From positions 124,001 to 188,000 of the forward strand of contig LARU01000001.1 of the NCBI GenBank assembly GCA_001274695.2: DNA of 64,000 bases, written 5' to 3'. The translations under genes were made by a program, and so were the position numbers. Below, one piece after another: positions 35,795 to 44,570 of this stretch. The notes beneath the pieces were generated by a model. It saw only the letters and a list, made by a program, of their open reading frames with translations. It was not told where the DNA came from and made no database searches. Numbering within the stretch: position 1 is the first letter of the stretch; every line of letters begins with the position of its first letter. The stretch comes from Azoarcus sp. PA01 (GTDB lineage: Bacteria > Pseudomonadota > Gammaproteobacteria > Burkholderiales > Rhodocyclaceae).

Positions 35795-37342
35795 GTGGCC
35801 CGCAGGAGCATCGAGATGTACGAGTACCGCCAGGCCCTGATGCGCATGCGTCAGGGCGACTCCGAGCGCGAGATCGCGCGCGCGAAACTGATGGGACGGG
35901 CGAAGGCGGCCCGTTTCCGGGAGTTGGCCGCCGCCCGCGGCTGGCTCGATCCGGCGCAGCCGGTGCCGGAGGACGCCGAGATCGCCGCGGCGATCGGCCG
36001 GCCGCGCCTGCCGGTGACCGCGCAGTCGTCGATTGGCGCCTACCGGCCGCTCATCGAGCAGTGGTTGGCGCAGGGCGTGTCGGGCGTGGTGATCCACGCC
36101 ACCCTCAAACGCGAGCACGGTTTCACCGGGCACTATTCCAGCGTGCGCCGGCTCATTGCCGCGATCGAGCGCGAGCGCCCGCCGGAAGCGACCGTGCGCT
36201 TGTCGTTCGCGCCGGGCGAAGCGGCGCAGGTCGATTTCGGCGCCGGCCCGCAGCTCGTGGATCCGGCCACGGGCGAGCTGCGCCGCACGTGGGCCTTCGT
36301 GATGACGCTGTGTTTCTCGCGGCACCAGTACGTCGAGTTCGTGTGGGATCAGAGCGTGCGCACCTGGCTCGGCTGCCATCGGCGCGCCTTCGAGTGGTTC
36401 GGCGCGGTGCCCGCTCGCCTCATCATCGACAACGCCAAGTGCGCGATCACCAAGGCGTGCGCGCACGACCCCGAGGTGCAGCGCGCCTACGCCGAATGCG
36501 CCGAAGGCTACGGCTTTCGGATCGACGCCTGCCCGCCCCAGGATCCGCAGAAGAAGGGGATCGTGGAGGCGGGCGTCAAATACGTGAAGGGCAACTTCCT
36601 GCCCACGCGCAGCTTCCGCGATCTGGCCGATCTGAACGCCCAGGCGCGCGATTGGGTGTTGCAGGAAGCGGGGCTGCGCATTCACGGCACGACGCGGGTG
36701 CAGCCGCTCGCGAGCTTCGCCGTCGAGCGCAGCGTGCTGCGGCCGCTGCCGGCGGTGCCGCCGGATCTGGGCACCTGGCACCAGGTGGCGGTGCATCGCG
36801 ACTGTCACGTCAGCTTCGAGCGCGCGCTGTACTCCGTGCCGTTCGCCCTGGTCGGCAAACGCCTGTGGCTGCGGGCGACCGACACCGTCGTCACGGTCTA
36901 TCAGGACTTCAAACCGGTCGCCACCCACGCCCGCGCCCGTCGTCCCGGCGAGCGGCGCACCGTCACCGACCATCTGCCGCCCGCCGCCCAGCGCTTCTTC
37001 GCGCACGACCGCAGCTGGTGTCTGCAGCAGGCCGCGGAGATCGGCGAGGCGTGCGCCCGGCTCATCGGGCGGCTGCTCACCGACCGCATCAGTGAGCGGC
37101 TACGCGCCGCCCAAGGCGTGCTGCAGTTGAAGAGCCGCTACGGCGCGGCGCGCCTGGAGGCCGCCTGCGCGCGTGCGCTCGACCACGACAGCCCGCATTA
37201 CCGCACCGTCAAGACCATCCTCGCCGGCGGCCACGACCTGCAGCCGCTCACCGCGGTCAGCACCGAACCCTATGCCGACCGCGCCCGCTTCGCTCGTGCC
37301 ACCGCGGCGCTCTTCGCTGACGAATCCCCCTCGCTTCACTGA
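35795..37342 (+). CDS. istA: IS21-family transposase IstA
   Basis: 515 aa, GTG start. An N-terminal helix-turn-helix (MRQGDSEREIARAKLMGRAK) precedes the DDE core: AAQVDFGAG, RLIIDNAKCAI and KKGIVEAGVKYVKG. The C-terminal domain includes DCHVSFERALYSVPF. It cuts and joins the IS21 ends with help from IstB. Intact; istB starts 38 bases downstream. Confidence 0.96.
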   Translation: MARRSIEMYEYRQALMRMRQGDSEREIARAKLMGRAKAARFRELAAARGWLDPAQPVPEDAEIAAAIGRPRLPVTAQSSIGAYRPLIEQWLAQGVSGVVIHATLKREHGFTGHYSSVRRLIAAIERERPPEATVRLSFAPGEAAQVDFGAGPQLVDPATGELRRTWAFVMTLCFSRHQYVEFVWDQSVRTWLGCHRRAFEWFGAVPARLIIDNAKCAITKACAHDPEVQRAYAECAEGYGFRIDACPPQDPQKKGIVEAGVKYVKGNFLPTRSFRDLADLNAQARDWVLQEAGLRIHGTTRVQPLASFAVERSVLRPLPAVPPDLGTWHQVAVHRDCHVSFERALYSVPFALVGKRLWLRATDTVVTVYQDFKPVATHARARRPGERRTVTDHLPPAAQRFFAHDRSWCLQQAAEIGEACARLIGRLLTDRISERLRAAQGVLQLKSRYGAARLEAACARALDHDSPHYRTVKTILAGGHDLQPLTAVSTEPYADRARFARATAALFADESPSLH

Positions 37343-37380
37343 CCGGGCGCACGCCCATCTCACCCAAGGAGTCTCTCACC

Positions 37381-38169
37381 ATGAATCCCGCCACCGAACT
37401 GGCGCCGCAGCTCAAGCAGTTACGCCTTTCCGGCATCCTCGACTCGCTCGAGGCCCGCAACCGCCAGGCCATTGACGCGAAGCTCGCCTACACGGAATTT
37501 CTCGCGCTACTGATCCAGGACGAGGTCGCGCGGCGCGAGCAGAAGAAGTTCGCCACGCGGCTGCGCCGCGCGGCGTTTCGCGCGACCAAGACCCTCGAAG
37601 GCTTCGAGTTCGACCGGCTGCCCTCGACCAACCGCGCGCTGGTGCATGATCTGGCCACGGGGCGCTACATCGACGAGCGCGCCCCGGTGCTCATCGTCGG
37701 CCCCTGCGGCACCGGCAAGAGCCATCTCGCGCAGGCGCTCGGCCACTGCGCGGTGCGCCAGGGGTTTGATGTCGTGTTCGCATCCTGCTCGCAGCTGCTC
37801 GCGAGCCTGAATGCGGCGCGGGCCACCGGCGCGTACGAACGGAAATTGATGCAGCTCGCGCGCGTGCCGGTCCTCATCATCGATGACTTCGGCCTCAAAC
37901 CGCTGCGCTCGCCCGCCGACGAAGATCTGCACGACCTGATCGCCGAGCGTTACGAGCAGGCGGCCACCGTCGTCACCAGCAATCTCGACTTCACCGAGTG
38001 GGACCAGGCCTTCCCCGGCAACCGACTCCTCGCGTCCGCGACCGTCGATCGCCTGCGCCACAATGCCTACTGCCTGACCCTCGACGGGGCTTCCTACCGC
38101 GCCCCGCGACAGGGTCCGAACAAGGCCAAAACGGCCCTTGCCGGCACCCCGAAAAACAGCCAATCTTGA
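37381..38169 (+). CDS. istB: IS21-family helper ATPase IstB
   Basis: 262 aa, DnaC/DnaA-like AAA+ protein. Walker A is GPCGTGKSHLAQALG and Walker B VPVLIIDDFGL. RLRHNAYCLTLDGASYR forms the usual C-terminal block. IstB selects target DNA and stimulates IstA. Intact, with AAGGAG upstream of the ATG. Confidence 0.96.
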   Translation: MNPATELAPQLKQLRLSGILDSLEARNRQAIDAKLAYTEFLALLIQDEVARREQKKFATRLRRAAFRATKTLEGFEFDRLPSTNRALVHDLATGRYIDERAPVLIVGPCGTGKSHLAQALGHCAVRQGFDVVFASCSQLLASLNAARATGAYERKLMQLARVPVLIIDDFGLKPLRSPADEDLHDLIAERYEQAATVVTSNLDFTEWDQAFPGNRLLASATVDRLRHNAYCLTLDGASYRAPRQGPNKAKTALAGTPKNSQS

Positions 38170-38258
38170 ACCCCCGCAGACGTTCGTCAGAGCCCGTTCC
38201 TGCTGGCTCCTATATGCCGATCATCGGTGGCTCCATTGTGCCGGTCAGTGACACCATC

Positions 38259-38794
38259 TCGACCAGGTAGCGCTCGATGCTCGATTCGATCTCTTCCATG
38301 CGCCGTTGCAGCTTGGCGCTGGTGAAGTTGCGATCGCGGTTATTGACTGCCTTGAATTTGCTGCCGTCGATCGCGACCACCGCTTCGGCGAACAGTCCCA
38401 GTTCGCGGCACAGCACGACGAACTGGCGACAGACGCCACGGATGCCCTTCGGATTGTCCTTGCGGAAGTTGGCGATGGTCTTGAAGTCGGGCGTCAGGCG
38501 TCCGATGAGCCACATCAACTCCAGGTTGCGCTGAGCTTCGCGCTCCAGGCGCCGACTCGACTGGATCCGGTTCAGGTAGCCGTAGATGTAGAGTTTGAGG
38601 AGCGCGGCCGGATGGTAGGCGGGGCGTCCGGTGGCCGCTGGATCGACGCCAGCGAAGCCCAGCTTGCGCAGATCAAGCTCATCGACGAAGACGTCGATCA
38701 CCCGTACCGGATTTGTCTCGGCGACAAAGTCATCCAGACTCTCGGGTAGTAATGCGCTCTGTGTCCGGCACTGTCCTTCGATGAATCGTTTCAT
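38259..38794 (-). pseudogene. IS1182-family transposase, 5' part
   Basis: MKRFIEGQCRTQSALLPESL, VFVDELDLRKLGFAGVDP, RPAYHPAALLKLYIYGYLNR and VVAIDGSKFKAVNNRDRNF are N-terminal IS1182 blocks. The gene is cut at the CCATC target of IS21 after ERYLVEM; the rest resumes at 35590. Confidence 0.9.
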
Positions 38795-38857
38795 GGCACC
38801 CGATCACCCTGACAACAATGCCAATATCATGCCATAAGAGGCGTTTTTACACAGCCT

Positions 38858-39177
38858 CGGCCGACAAGCTCGTCGCCGATCGCGACGCGCTGCTCGCCTT
38901 CTACGACTTCCCGGCCGAGCACTGGATTCACCTGCGCACGACCAACCCGATCGAGTCGACCTTCGCCACCGTGCGTCACCGCACCACCCGCACGAAGAAC
39001 TGCGTGTCGCGCGCGAGCTTCCTGGGCCTGGCCTTCAAGCTCGTGCACGAAGCCGAGAAATCTTGGCGGGGGATTCGCGGCTTTAAGCGCATTGCCGAAC
39101 TGATGGGCAGCGTCGTCTTCAAGGACGGCGAACCCGTGAAGGAGCAAGAGCAGGAACAGCAGCGGCTCGCCGCCTGA
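38858..39177 (+). pseudogene. IS256-family transposase, 3' part
   Basis: After the CGGCCG duplication the frame reads ADKLVADRDALLAFYDFPAEHW, TTNPIESTFATVRHRT and FKLVHEAEKSWRGIRGF to a stop at 39177, completing the transposase split at 34577. Confidence 0.9.
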
Positions 39178-39222
39178 TCAGCCAGGCCGGATGGGTTCAT
39201 ACACCAGAACTGACTTTAGCTC

Positions 39223-39554
39223 CCGACCTGCCCGAGCAGACCGATTGTGCCGTCGTTGTGCTTGAACGAAATCTCCGTCGTGTCGTGCAAGACCAGAACA
39301 TGGTCGTCGACGAGGGAAGCGCGTTCGCGGGTCGAATGAAAAGGTCCTGACAGGATCGCTTCTTCGCTGACCCGTGGAGTCGAGAAGAAACGGTACGCCG
39401 CCTTCGTGTTGGCCCAGTCCTGACAGGCAAACGAAATACTCTTGCCTGCGCCCTCGGTCAGTTGCTGGAGCAGAGTTCGAAACCGCTTACCCAGCCGCTC
39501 GTCCTTGAACTCGGAAGTCGCCACCTCGTCCTCTGCCCACGACCCCACTTCCAA
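39223..39554 (-). pseudogene. IS4-family transposase, N-terminal fragment
   Basis: The first 110 residues of a Tn5/IS50-like transposase: SWAEDEVATSEFKDERLGKR, ACQDWANTKAAYRFFSTPRV and VLVLHDTTEISFKH, the first catalytic Asp. It is cut by the right end of IS256. It differs from the IS50-like protein at 30557. Confidence 0.85.
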
Positions 39555-39943
39555 CTGAGCACTCGAATGGACGTCAATACCGCTGCCCCCGTATCAACTT
39601 ACATCCGGCAGTGACACAAAGCTTAGGCAACGCTTTAACAACGCACTATAAGCGAATGAATCATATGGGCAATAGAAAGGTTCGTGGAGCGCTTACATCG
39701 AAATTCAGCAGTCGGGTTCGTCGGCTCGTTGCTGAAACTGGAAAGACAAAAGCTTGGGGTCGAAGCACGAAAAGTATGAAGTTCACCAGCCCCACCGCAC
39801 AGTGTTTTCACAAATTTCTCAATCAGCTGAAAACCGCTTTTCTTCCGCACTGCGCAAAGTATGGGTCTGAATTCACATTAAAAGGCAATTTTAAAGGGAT
39901 GCCGATCTTCTGCGTTGCAACATCCATGGATTAAAAAAAAGAT
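39555..39943. other. AT-richer stretch upstream of the efflux operon
   Basis: A 107-codon ORF (39611-39934) is open but has no recognisable domain and looks like degenerate DNA. Activator-binding sites for the promoter at 39944 should lie in this stretch, but none could be identified by eye. Confidence 0.4.
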
Positions 39944-39959
39944 TGGCATGATCCATGCT
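39944..39959 (+). promoter_or_regulatory. Sigma-54 promoter of the efflux operon
   Basis: TGGCATGATCCATGCT carries the GG (39945-39946) and GC (39957-39958) dinucleotides exactly 10 bases apart, matching the -24/-12 consensus (TGGCAC-N5-TTGC) well. It is about 260 bases upstream of the first gene, on the coding strand. The nearby XylR-type activator gene is the likely regulator. Confidence 0.7.
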
Positions 39960-40221
39960 TTTCTTGTGCAGCAGAGATAGCCACCTCGTGCCTCACGATG
40001 GACATTCGACGTCAGGAAATAGTCCCGCAAGCAGCCGAATTCCAATTGCCAAGTTTCAGCTACTTAAAGCCATGTTCATTTTATCAATTCATAAAATTAC
40101 TAAAAAAGGACATGTATTGCCGCACTAACTCTGCCATTTGAAACGCTTCTGCAACAAGCCTCCATCCCTAATGGGGTATAGGCAAAAAAGGCGGTAGTTA
40201 TATTTCCTTAAGGAGGAAGAC

Positions 40222-41907
40222 ATGAACGACAAGCAGTCTTGTTTTAACTCCGGTTTTACGCCGCCGGTTTCGCCAAGCGGTAAGACTATTGTCGCCGTTT
40301 GCTCTGGCATGGTGATTTCAGGCGCAGCTTTCGGCATCACCCTCGATACGGGCAACCCGGACCTGTCGATGCGCTGGGACAACACCATCAAATACAATGC
40401 GAGCTGGAGGGTCGAGAAACAGGAAAGCAGCGGCCCTGCTTCGGATGCAGGCGCCCGGATCAACACCAATGACGGCGACCGCAACTTCAACCGCGGTCTG
40501 ATCTCGAACCGAGTCGACCTGTTGTCCGAATTCGATCTGCGCTACAAGAACAACGTGGGGATTCGCGTCAGTGGCGCCGCTTGGTACGACCAGGTTTACA
40601 ACGAAGACCACGACCGCAGCCAACGCCACGCCTGGTCGCTCAACCAGCGCTCCGCAGATTTCGATGAATTTACGACAGCGACCGAAAAGCTGCATGGCCG
40701 CAAGGCGGAGTTTCTCGATGCCTTCGTGTATGGCCGCACCGAGATCGACGGCAAGGGGCTGAACCTCAAGGCGGGGCGTTTCACCCAGCTCTACGGCGAG
40801 ACGCTGTTCTTTGGCGCAAACGGCATCGCCGGCGCGCAAACGCCGCTCGATCTGGCGCGCGCGCTGTCGGTGCCGAACTCCCAGTTCAAGGAAGTCGCGC
40901 GCCCGGTGGGGCAGGTGTCGGCGCAGCTGCAGCTGAGCGCCGACTTGTCGATCGGCGCCTACTACCAGTACGAATGGCGCGAGTCGCGCCTGCCGGGGGC
41001 CGGGAGCTACTTCTCGTTCGCCGACTTTGCCGGCGCCGGCGGAGAATTCCTGTACGGCCCGTTCGGCCCGAACGGCACCTTGCGCCGCGCGCAGGACATG
41101 GACGCGCAGGACTCGGGCCAGGGCGGGGTACAAGTCAAGTTCCGCGCCGGCGACACCGAGTACGGGCTGTACGCTGCGCAGTTCCACGACAAGCTGCCGC
41201 AGTTCTACATCCGGCCCGGGGTCAATGCCGATCCGGCCCACGGCGTCGATGGCGACTATGCTCTTGTCTATGCGGAGAACATCCGCACGGTGGGCGCGAG
41301 CTTCGCAACGCTGCTGGGCGAGACGAACGTCTCGGGCGAACTGTCGTTTCGCGAGAACCAACCGCTAGTGGGCACCGGCAACGTCATCGTCGGGCTGGGC
41401 GGCGCGGACAACGACGACGACGCGACTTTCCCGAAAGGCCGGACGATGCACGTGAGCCTGTCGGCGATCAGCGTGCTGGCGGCCAATGCGCTGTGGGAAG
41501 GGGCTTCTTTCGTCGGCGAGTTCGCCTACAACCGGGTATTGAACGTCACCGACAACCGCGCGGCGCTCGATCCGAATGCCACGCGCGAGGCGAGCGCGCT
41601 CCAGTTCGTGTTCACGCCGGAATATTTCCAGGTCGCGCCCGGGCTCGACCTGCAGGTGCCGATCGGGGTGAGCTACGGCCTGACCGGGCGTTCATCCGTC
41701 AATGGTGTGCTGTTCCCGTCCGAAAACGGCGGCAACGTCAGCGTCGGCGTCAAGGCCGATTACCGCAAGACCTGGCAGGCCGGCCTGAACTACACCCACT
41801 ACATCGGCGATTCGGGCTCGATCGTCAATCCCGCGGGCGAGTTGTCCTATGACAACTTCCACGGCGACCGCGATTTCGTGTCGCTGACGGTGCAGCGCAC
41901 GTTCTGA
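40222..41907 (+). CDS. DUF1302 family outer-membrane protein
   Basis: 561 aa. An N-terminal hydrophobic stretch (TIVAVCSGMVISGAAFG) is a probable signal peptide after a longer polar start. The body alternates aromatic and polar residues (DLSMRWDNTIKYNASWRVE ... VSLTVQRTF, ending in Phe), as in outer-membrane beta-barrels. DUF1302 proteins are regularly encoded with DUF1329, YCF48-like and RND genes and are thought to form the outer-membrane part of export or uptake of hydrophobic compounds. First gene after the sigma-54 promoter; AAGGAGGA precedes the ATG. Confidence 0.85.
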   Translation: MNDKQSCFNSGFTPPVSPSGKTIVAVCSGMVISGAAFGITLDTGNPDLSMRWDNTIKYNASWRVEKQESSGPASDAGARINTNDGDRNFNRGLISNRVDLLSEFDLRYKNNVGIRVSGAAWYDQVYNEDHDRSQRHAWSLNQRSADFDEFTTATEKLHGRKAEFLDAFVYGRTEIDGKGLNLKAGRFTQLYGETLFFGANGIAGAQTPLDLARALSVPNSQFKEVARPVGQVSAQLQLSADLSIGAYYQYEWRESRLPGAGSYFSFADFAGAGGEFLYGPFGPNGTLRRAQDMDAQDSGQGGVQVKFRAGDTEYGLYAAQFHDKLPQFYIRPGVNADPAHGVDGDYALVYAENIRTVGASFATLLGETNVSGELSFRENQPLVGTGNVIVGLGGADNDDDATFPKGRTMHVSLSAISVLAANALWEGASFVGEFAYNRVLNVTDNRAALDPNATREASALQFVFTPEYFQVAPGLDLQVPIGVSYGLTGRSSVNGVLFPSENGGNVSVGVKADYRKTWQAGLNYTHYIGDSGSIVNPAGELSYDNFHGDRDFVSLTVQRTF

Positions 41908-41936
41908 TTCATCATAAATAAACGAGGAGACGGGAC

Positions 41937-43301
41937 ATGTTCAAAAAAACTTTGCTGTGCGCATCGCTGCTGGCGCTGGTCTCGGGTGTGCACACGGCCG
42001 CGGCGGCCGTCAGCGCCGAGGACGCGGCGAAACTCAAGAGCTCGCTGACGCCGCTCGGCGGCGATAAAGCGGGCAACAAGGACGGCACGATTCCGGCGTG
42101 GACGGGCGGCCAGACCCAGCCGGTGGCCGGCGCCAAGGTGGGCGACATTCCGGTGAATCTTTTCCCGAATGAAAAGCCGCTGGTGCAGATCACCGCGGCG
42201 AACATGGCGCAGCACGCCGACAAGCTCTCCGAAGGCACGCAGGCGCTGCTGAAGAAATACCCGGATACGTTCCGTGTCGACATTTATCCGACGCACCGCA
42301 CCGCGACCGTGCCCACGCACATCGCCGACAACACTTTCAGGAACGCGACAAACTGCAAGACGATCGCGGGCGGCGCCTCCATTGAAAACTGCTTTGGCGG
42401 CCTCCCGTTCCCCATTCCGCAGGCCGGCGTCGAAGTGGTGTGGAACTACCTGTTGCGCGTTGAAGCCGAATCGATCGAGTTCGGCTTCAAGAACATTGTC
42501 GGGTCGGCCGATGGAAATCACACGCTGGCGACGCGCAATGACAACTTCTTCCAGCATCCCTACAACTACAAGGATGGCTCGTGGGAGACGTGGACGAAGA
42601 ACGGAAACGGCGAGTATTTCATGCAGCGCTTCAGCACGACCGCGCCGTCCTTCAAGGTAGGCGAATCGCTGGTGATTCGAGACAAGATCGACCCCCAGAC
42701 TCCGCGTCAGGCCTGGCAGTACCTCGTCGGCCAGCGCCGCGTGCGGCGCGCACCGACGGTCGCCTACGACACGCCGGACTTCGTCGCCTCGGGCGCGAAC
42801 TACTTCGACGAGGTGCAAGGCTTCTTCGGCCACCCCGACCGCTACGAGTGGAAGCTCGTCGGCAAGCGGGAGATGTACATTCCTTACAACAACAACGAAC
42901 TGGTCACCGCCAAGGTCTCCGAAGCGTTCGACAAGTTCCACCTGAATCCGGCCAAGGTGCGCTGGGAGCTGCATCGGGTGTGGGAAGTCGAAGCGACGGT
43001 GGTGTCGGGCAAGCGCCATGCGGTGCCCAAGCGCAAGTACTACTTCGACGAAGATACGTCGCTGCTGGCATTGATGGACGGCTACGACTCCAAAGGCAAG
43101 CTATGGCGCACGTCCCAGGTGCCGAACTTCTTCGTGCCGGCCGTTCCGGCGTTGCTCGCCAAGCAGGTGACGGTCTTCAACCTGCAAGCGGGCACGATGA
43201 GCACGGTGCAAGGCCTGAACGACGAATCGTATCGAGTCGTGCCGCGCAAGCCCGAAACCTTCTTTACCGGGGACGCGGTCGCCGCCGACGCGGCGCGCTG
43301 A
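41937..43301 (+). CDS. DUF1329 family periplasmic/outer-membrane-associated protein
   Basis: 454 aa with a clear signal peptide (KKTLLCASLLALVSG ... AAAA). The family has a LolB-like fold and accompanies DUF1302 proteins. Conserved-looking blocks include KNIVGSADGNHTLATRNDNF and DPQTPRQAWQYLVGQRRVRRAP. It begins 29 bases after the DUF1302 stop and is followed by a hairpin that may reduce read-through. A role in carrying hydrophobic molecules across the periplasm is inferred from family context. Confidence 0.87.
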   Translation: MFKKTLLCASLLALVSGVHTAAAAVSAEDAAKLKSSLTPLGGDKAGNKDGTIPAWTGGQTQPVAGAKVGDIPVNLFPNEKPLVQITAANMAQHADKLSEGTQALLKKYPDTFRVDIYPTHRTATVPTHIADNTFRNATNCKTIAGGASIENCFGGLPFPIPQAGVEVVWNYLLRVEAESIEFGFKNIVGSADGNHTLATRNDNFFQHPYNYKDGSWETWTKNGNGEYFMQRFSTTAPSFKVGESLVIRDKIDPQTPRQAWQYLVGQRRVRRAPTVAYDTPDFVASGANYFDEVQGFFGHPDRYEWKLVGKREMYIPYNNNELVTAKVSEAFDKFHLNPAKVRWELHRVWEVEATVVSGKRHAVPKRKYYFDEDTSLLALMDGYDSKGKLWRTSQVPNFFVPAVPALLAKQVTVFNLQAGTMSTVQGLNDESYRVVPRKPETFFTGDAVAADAAR

Positions 43302-43330
43302 TCTGGTCCGTGGCGGCTGGTAGCCGCGGC

Positions 43331-43367
43331 AAGGCCTGCCCGCCTGGGGTGGGCAGGCCTTTCACAC
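43331..43367 (+). terminator. Strong hairpin between DUF1329 and YCF48-like genes
   Basis: AAGGCCTGCCC (43331-43341) pairs with GGGCAGGCCTT (43351-43361) around a short loop. A weak T-tract follows ten bases later (TTTTT at 43371). It probably attenuates transcription inside the operon rather than ending it. Confidence 0.6.
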
Positions 43368-43460
43368 GAATTTTTCCGTTTTTGAACGACGCACCAGCCG
43401 CAGCACGGATCCGCCCGGGGTCCGCGCTGCCCCACCGGAGCGCAGACGCGAGTCAGTAAC

Positions 43461-44570
43461 ATGGTATTGAACCTTGCAGTACGGCCCGTCGTGGCTGCAA
43501 CTCTTTTCAGCTTGCTCTGGCCCTTGGGGGCCGCGGCCGCCTTGAGCGAGCCGGTGCCGGATCTGATGGAGGTGGCGGCCAGTGCTGATGTGCGCGCCAC
43601 CAGTTCGGTGCAGCTGGCGGTGACGCACGCGGGCGAGCGACTGGTGTCGGTTGGGGTGCGCGGCACGGTGCTGTTATCCGACGACTGCGGCAATAGCTGG
43701 AGACAGGCGAAGACGGTGCCCTCGAGCGTCGCGCTGACCGCCGTCACCTTCGTCACCGACCAGTTGGGCTGGGCGGTCGGCCATAGCGGCGTCGTGCTGC
43801 ATTCGCGCGATGGCGGTGAAACCTGGGTGCGCCAACTCGACGGCCGCCAGGCGGCGCAGCGCGTGTTCGAAGAGGCGAAGGCGCGCGCGGCAGCGGGCGA
43901 GGACGGAGCGGATCGTCTGCTGCGCGATGCGCAGCGAATCGTCGAAGACGGTCCGGACAAGCCGTTGCTCGGCGTGAGTTTCGCCAACGAGCGGCGCGGC
44001 TACGTGGTCGGCGCCTACGGCTTGGCGCTCGCGACCGACGACGGCGGCCAGTCCTGGCACGCGATCCAGTCGCGGGTGCCGAACCCGCGGGGGCTGCATC
44101 TCTACACCGTCCACGCCGACGGCGACCAGCTGTTGATCTCCGGGGAGCAAGGGGCGTTTTTCGGCTCGGCCGATGCCGGGGCTTCGTTCTCGGCGATCAA
44201 GACACCCTATGCGGGCACGTTCTTCGGCGTCCTCGCGCTCGGCGACGAGACGCTGCTCGCGTACGGCTTGCGCGGTAACGTGTGGCGCAGCAGCGACGCG
44301 GGCGCGAGCTGGACGCACATCGCGCTCGATCAGGACATCACGATCACGAGCGCCGTGCGGCTCAAGGATGGGTCGGTCGTGCTCGCCGACGAAAGCGGTC
44401 GGCTGCGGCGCAGCAACGACCGCGGGCGCAGCTTCACCGCCCTCGAAGTCAAAGCGCCCAACGCGATCACCGCGCTCGCCCAAGCCGGCGATGGCGCGCT
44501 CATCATGGCCGGGGCACGCGGTCTGAACCGCGTCGGCCTGGCTCAATTCATCGTCGCGGAGCGTAAATGA
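43461..44570 (+). CDS. YCF48/BNR-repeat periplasmic protein
   Basis: 369 aa with a signal peptide (VVAATLFSLLWPLGAAAA). Five BNR/YCF48-type repeats are visible: DDCGNSWRQ, RDGGETWVRQ, DDGGQSWHA, SDAGASWTH and NDRGRSFTAL, consistent with a beta-propeller. Such proteins sit beside RND exporters of this type and probably act as a periplasmic adaptor. The stop overlaps the exporter ATG by 4 bases. Confidence 0.85.
   Translation: MVLNLAVRPVVAATLFSLLWPLGAAAALSEPVPDLMEVAASADVRATSSVQLAVTHAGERLVSVGVRGTVLLSDDCGNSWRQAKTVPSSVALTAVTFVTDQLGWAVGHSGVVLHSRDGGETWVRQLDGRQAAQRVFEEAKARAAAGEDGADRLLRDAQRIVEDGPDKPLLGVSFANERRGYVVGAYGLALATDDGGQSWHAIQSRVPNPRGLHLYTVHADGDQLLISGEQGAFFGSADAGASFSAIKTPYAGTFFGVLALGDETLLAYGLRGNVWRSSDAGASWTHIALDQDITITSAVRLKDGSVVLADESGRLRRSNDRGRSFTALEVKAPNAITALAQAGDGALIMAGARGLNRVGLAQFIVAERK

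Larger units (their letters stand above)
35591..38253 (+). mobile_element. IS21-family element (complete)
   Basis: 2663 bp with inverted ends TGTCATCGACCGGCACATTG and TGTCACTGACCGGCACAATG and a 5-bp duplication (CCATC). It contains intact istA and istB and multiple terminal repeats. It is the innermost and therefore youngest insertion of the nest, and looks functional. Confidence 0.92.
34578..38857 (-). mobile_element. IS1182-family element interrupted by IS21
   Basis: Inverted ends AGGCTGTGTAAAAACG at 34578 and (complement) ending 38857, with CGGCCG duplicated outside. Without IS21 it is about 1.61 kb, as expected for IS1182. It lies inside the IS256 transposase gene. Confidence 0.88.
33505..39222 (+). 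mobile_element. IS256-family element carrying nested IS1182 and IS21
   Basis: Ends GAGATATAGTCAAGACTGG (33505) and the inverted GAGCTAAAGTCAGTTCTGG (ending 39222) agree at 21 of the first 26 bases. Without the 4.3 kb insert the element is about 1.43 kb, normal for IS256. The flanks differ (serine-recombinase module left, IS4 fragment right) and show no target duplication, so a deletion or recombination happened beside it. It is unlike the IS256 at 10781. Confidence 0.82.

Noticed and set aside
33497..39230. Target-site duplication for the nested IS256 element
   Set aside because: The 8 bases left (CCGCGACA) and right (CCGACCTG) differ, and the flanks belong to different elements.
39611..39934. 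107-codon ORF upstream of the efflux promoter
   Set aside because: No recognisable domain or ribosome site and an irregular composition; more likely degenerate DNA or a regulatory upstream region.
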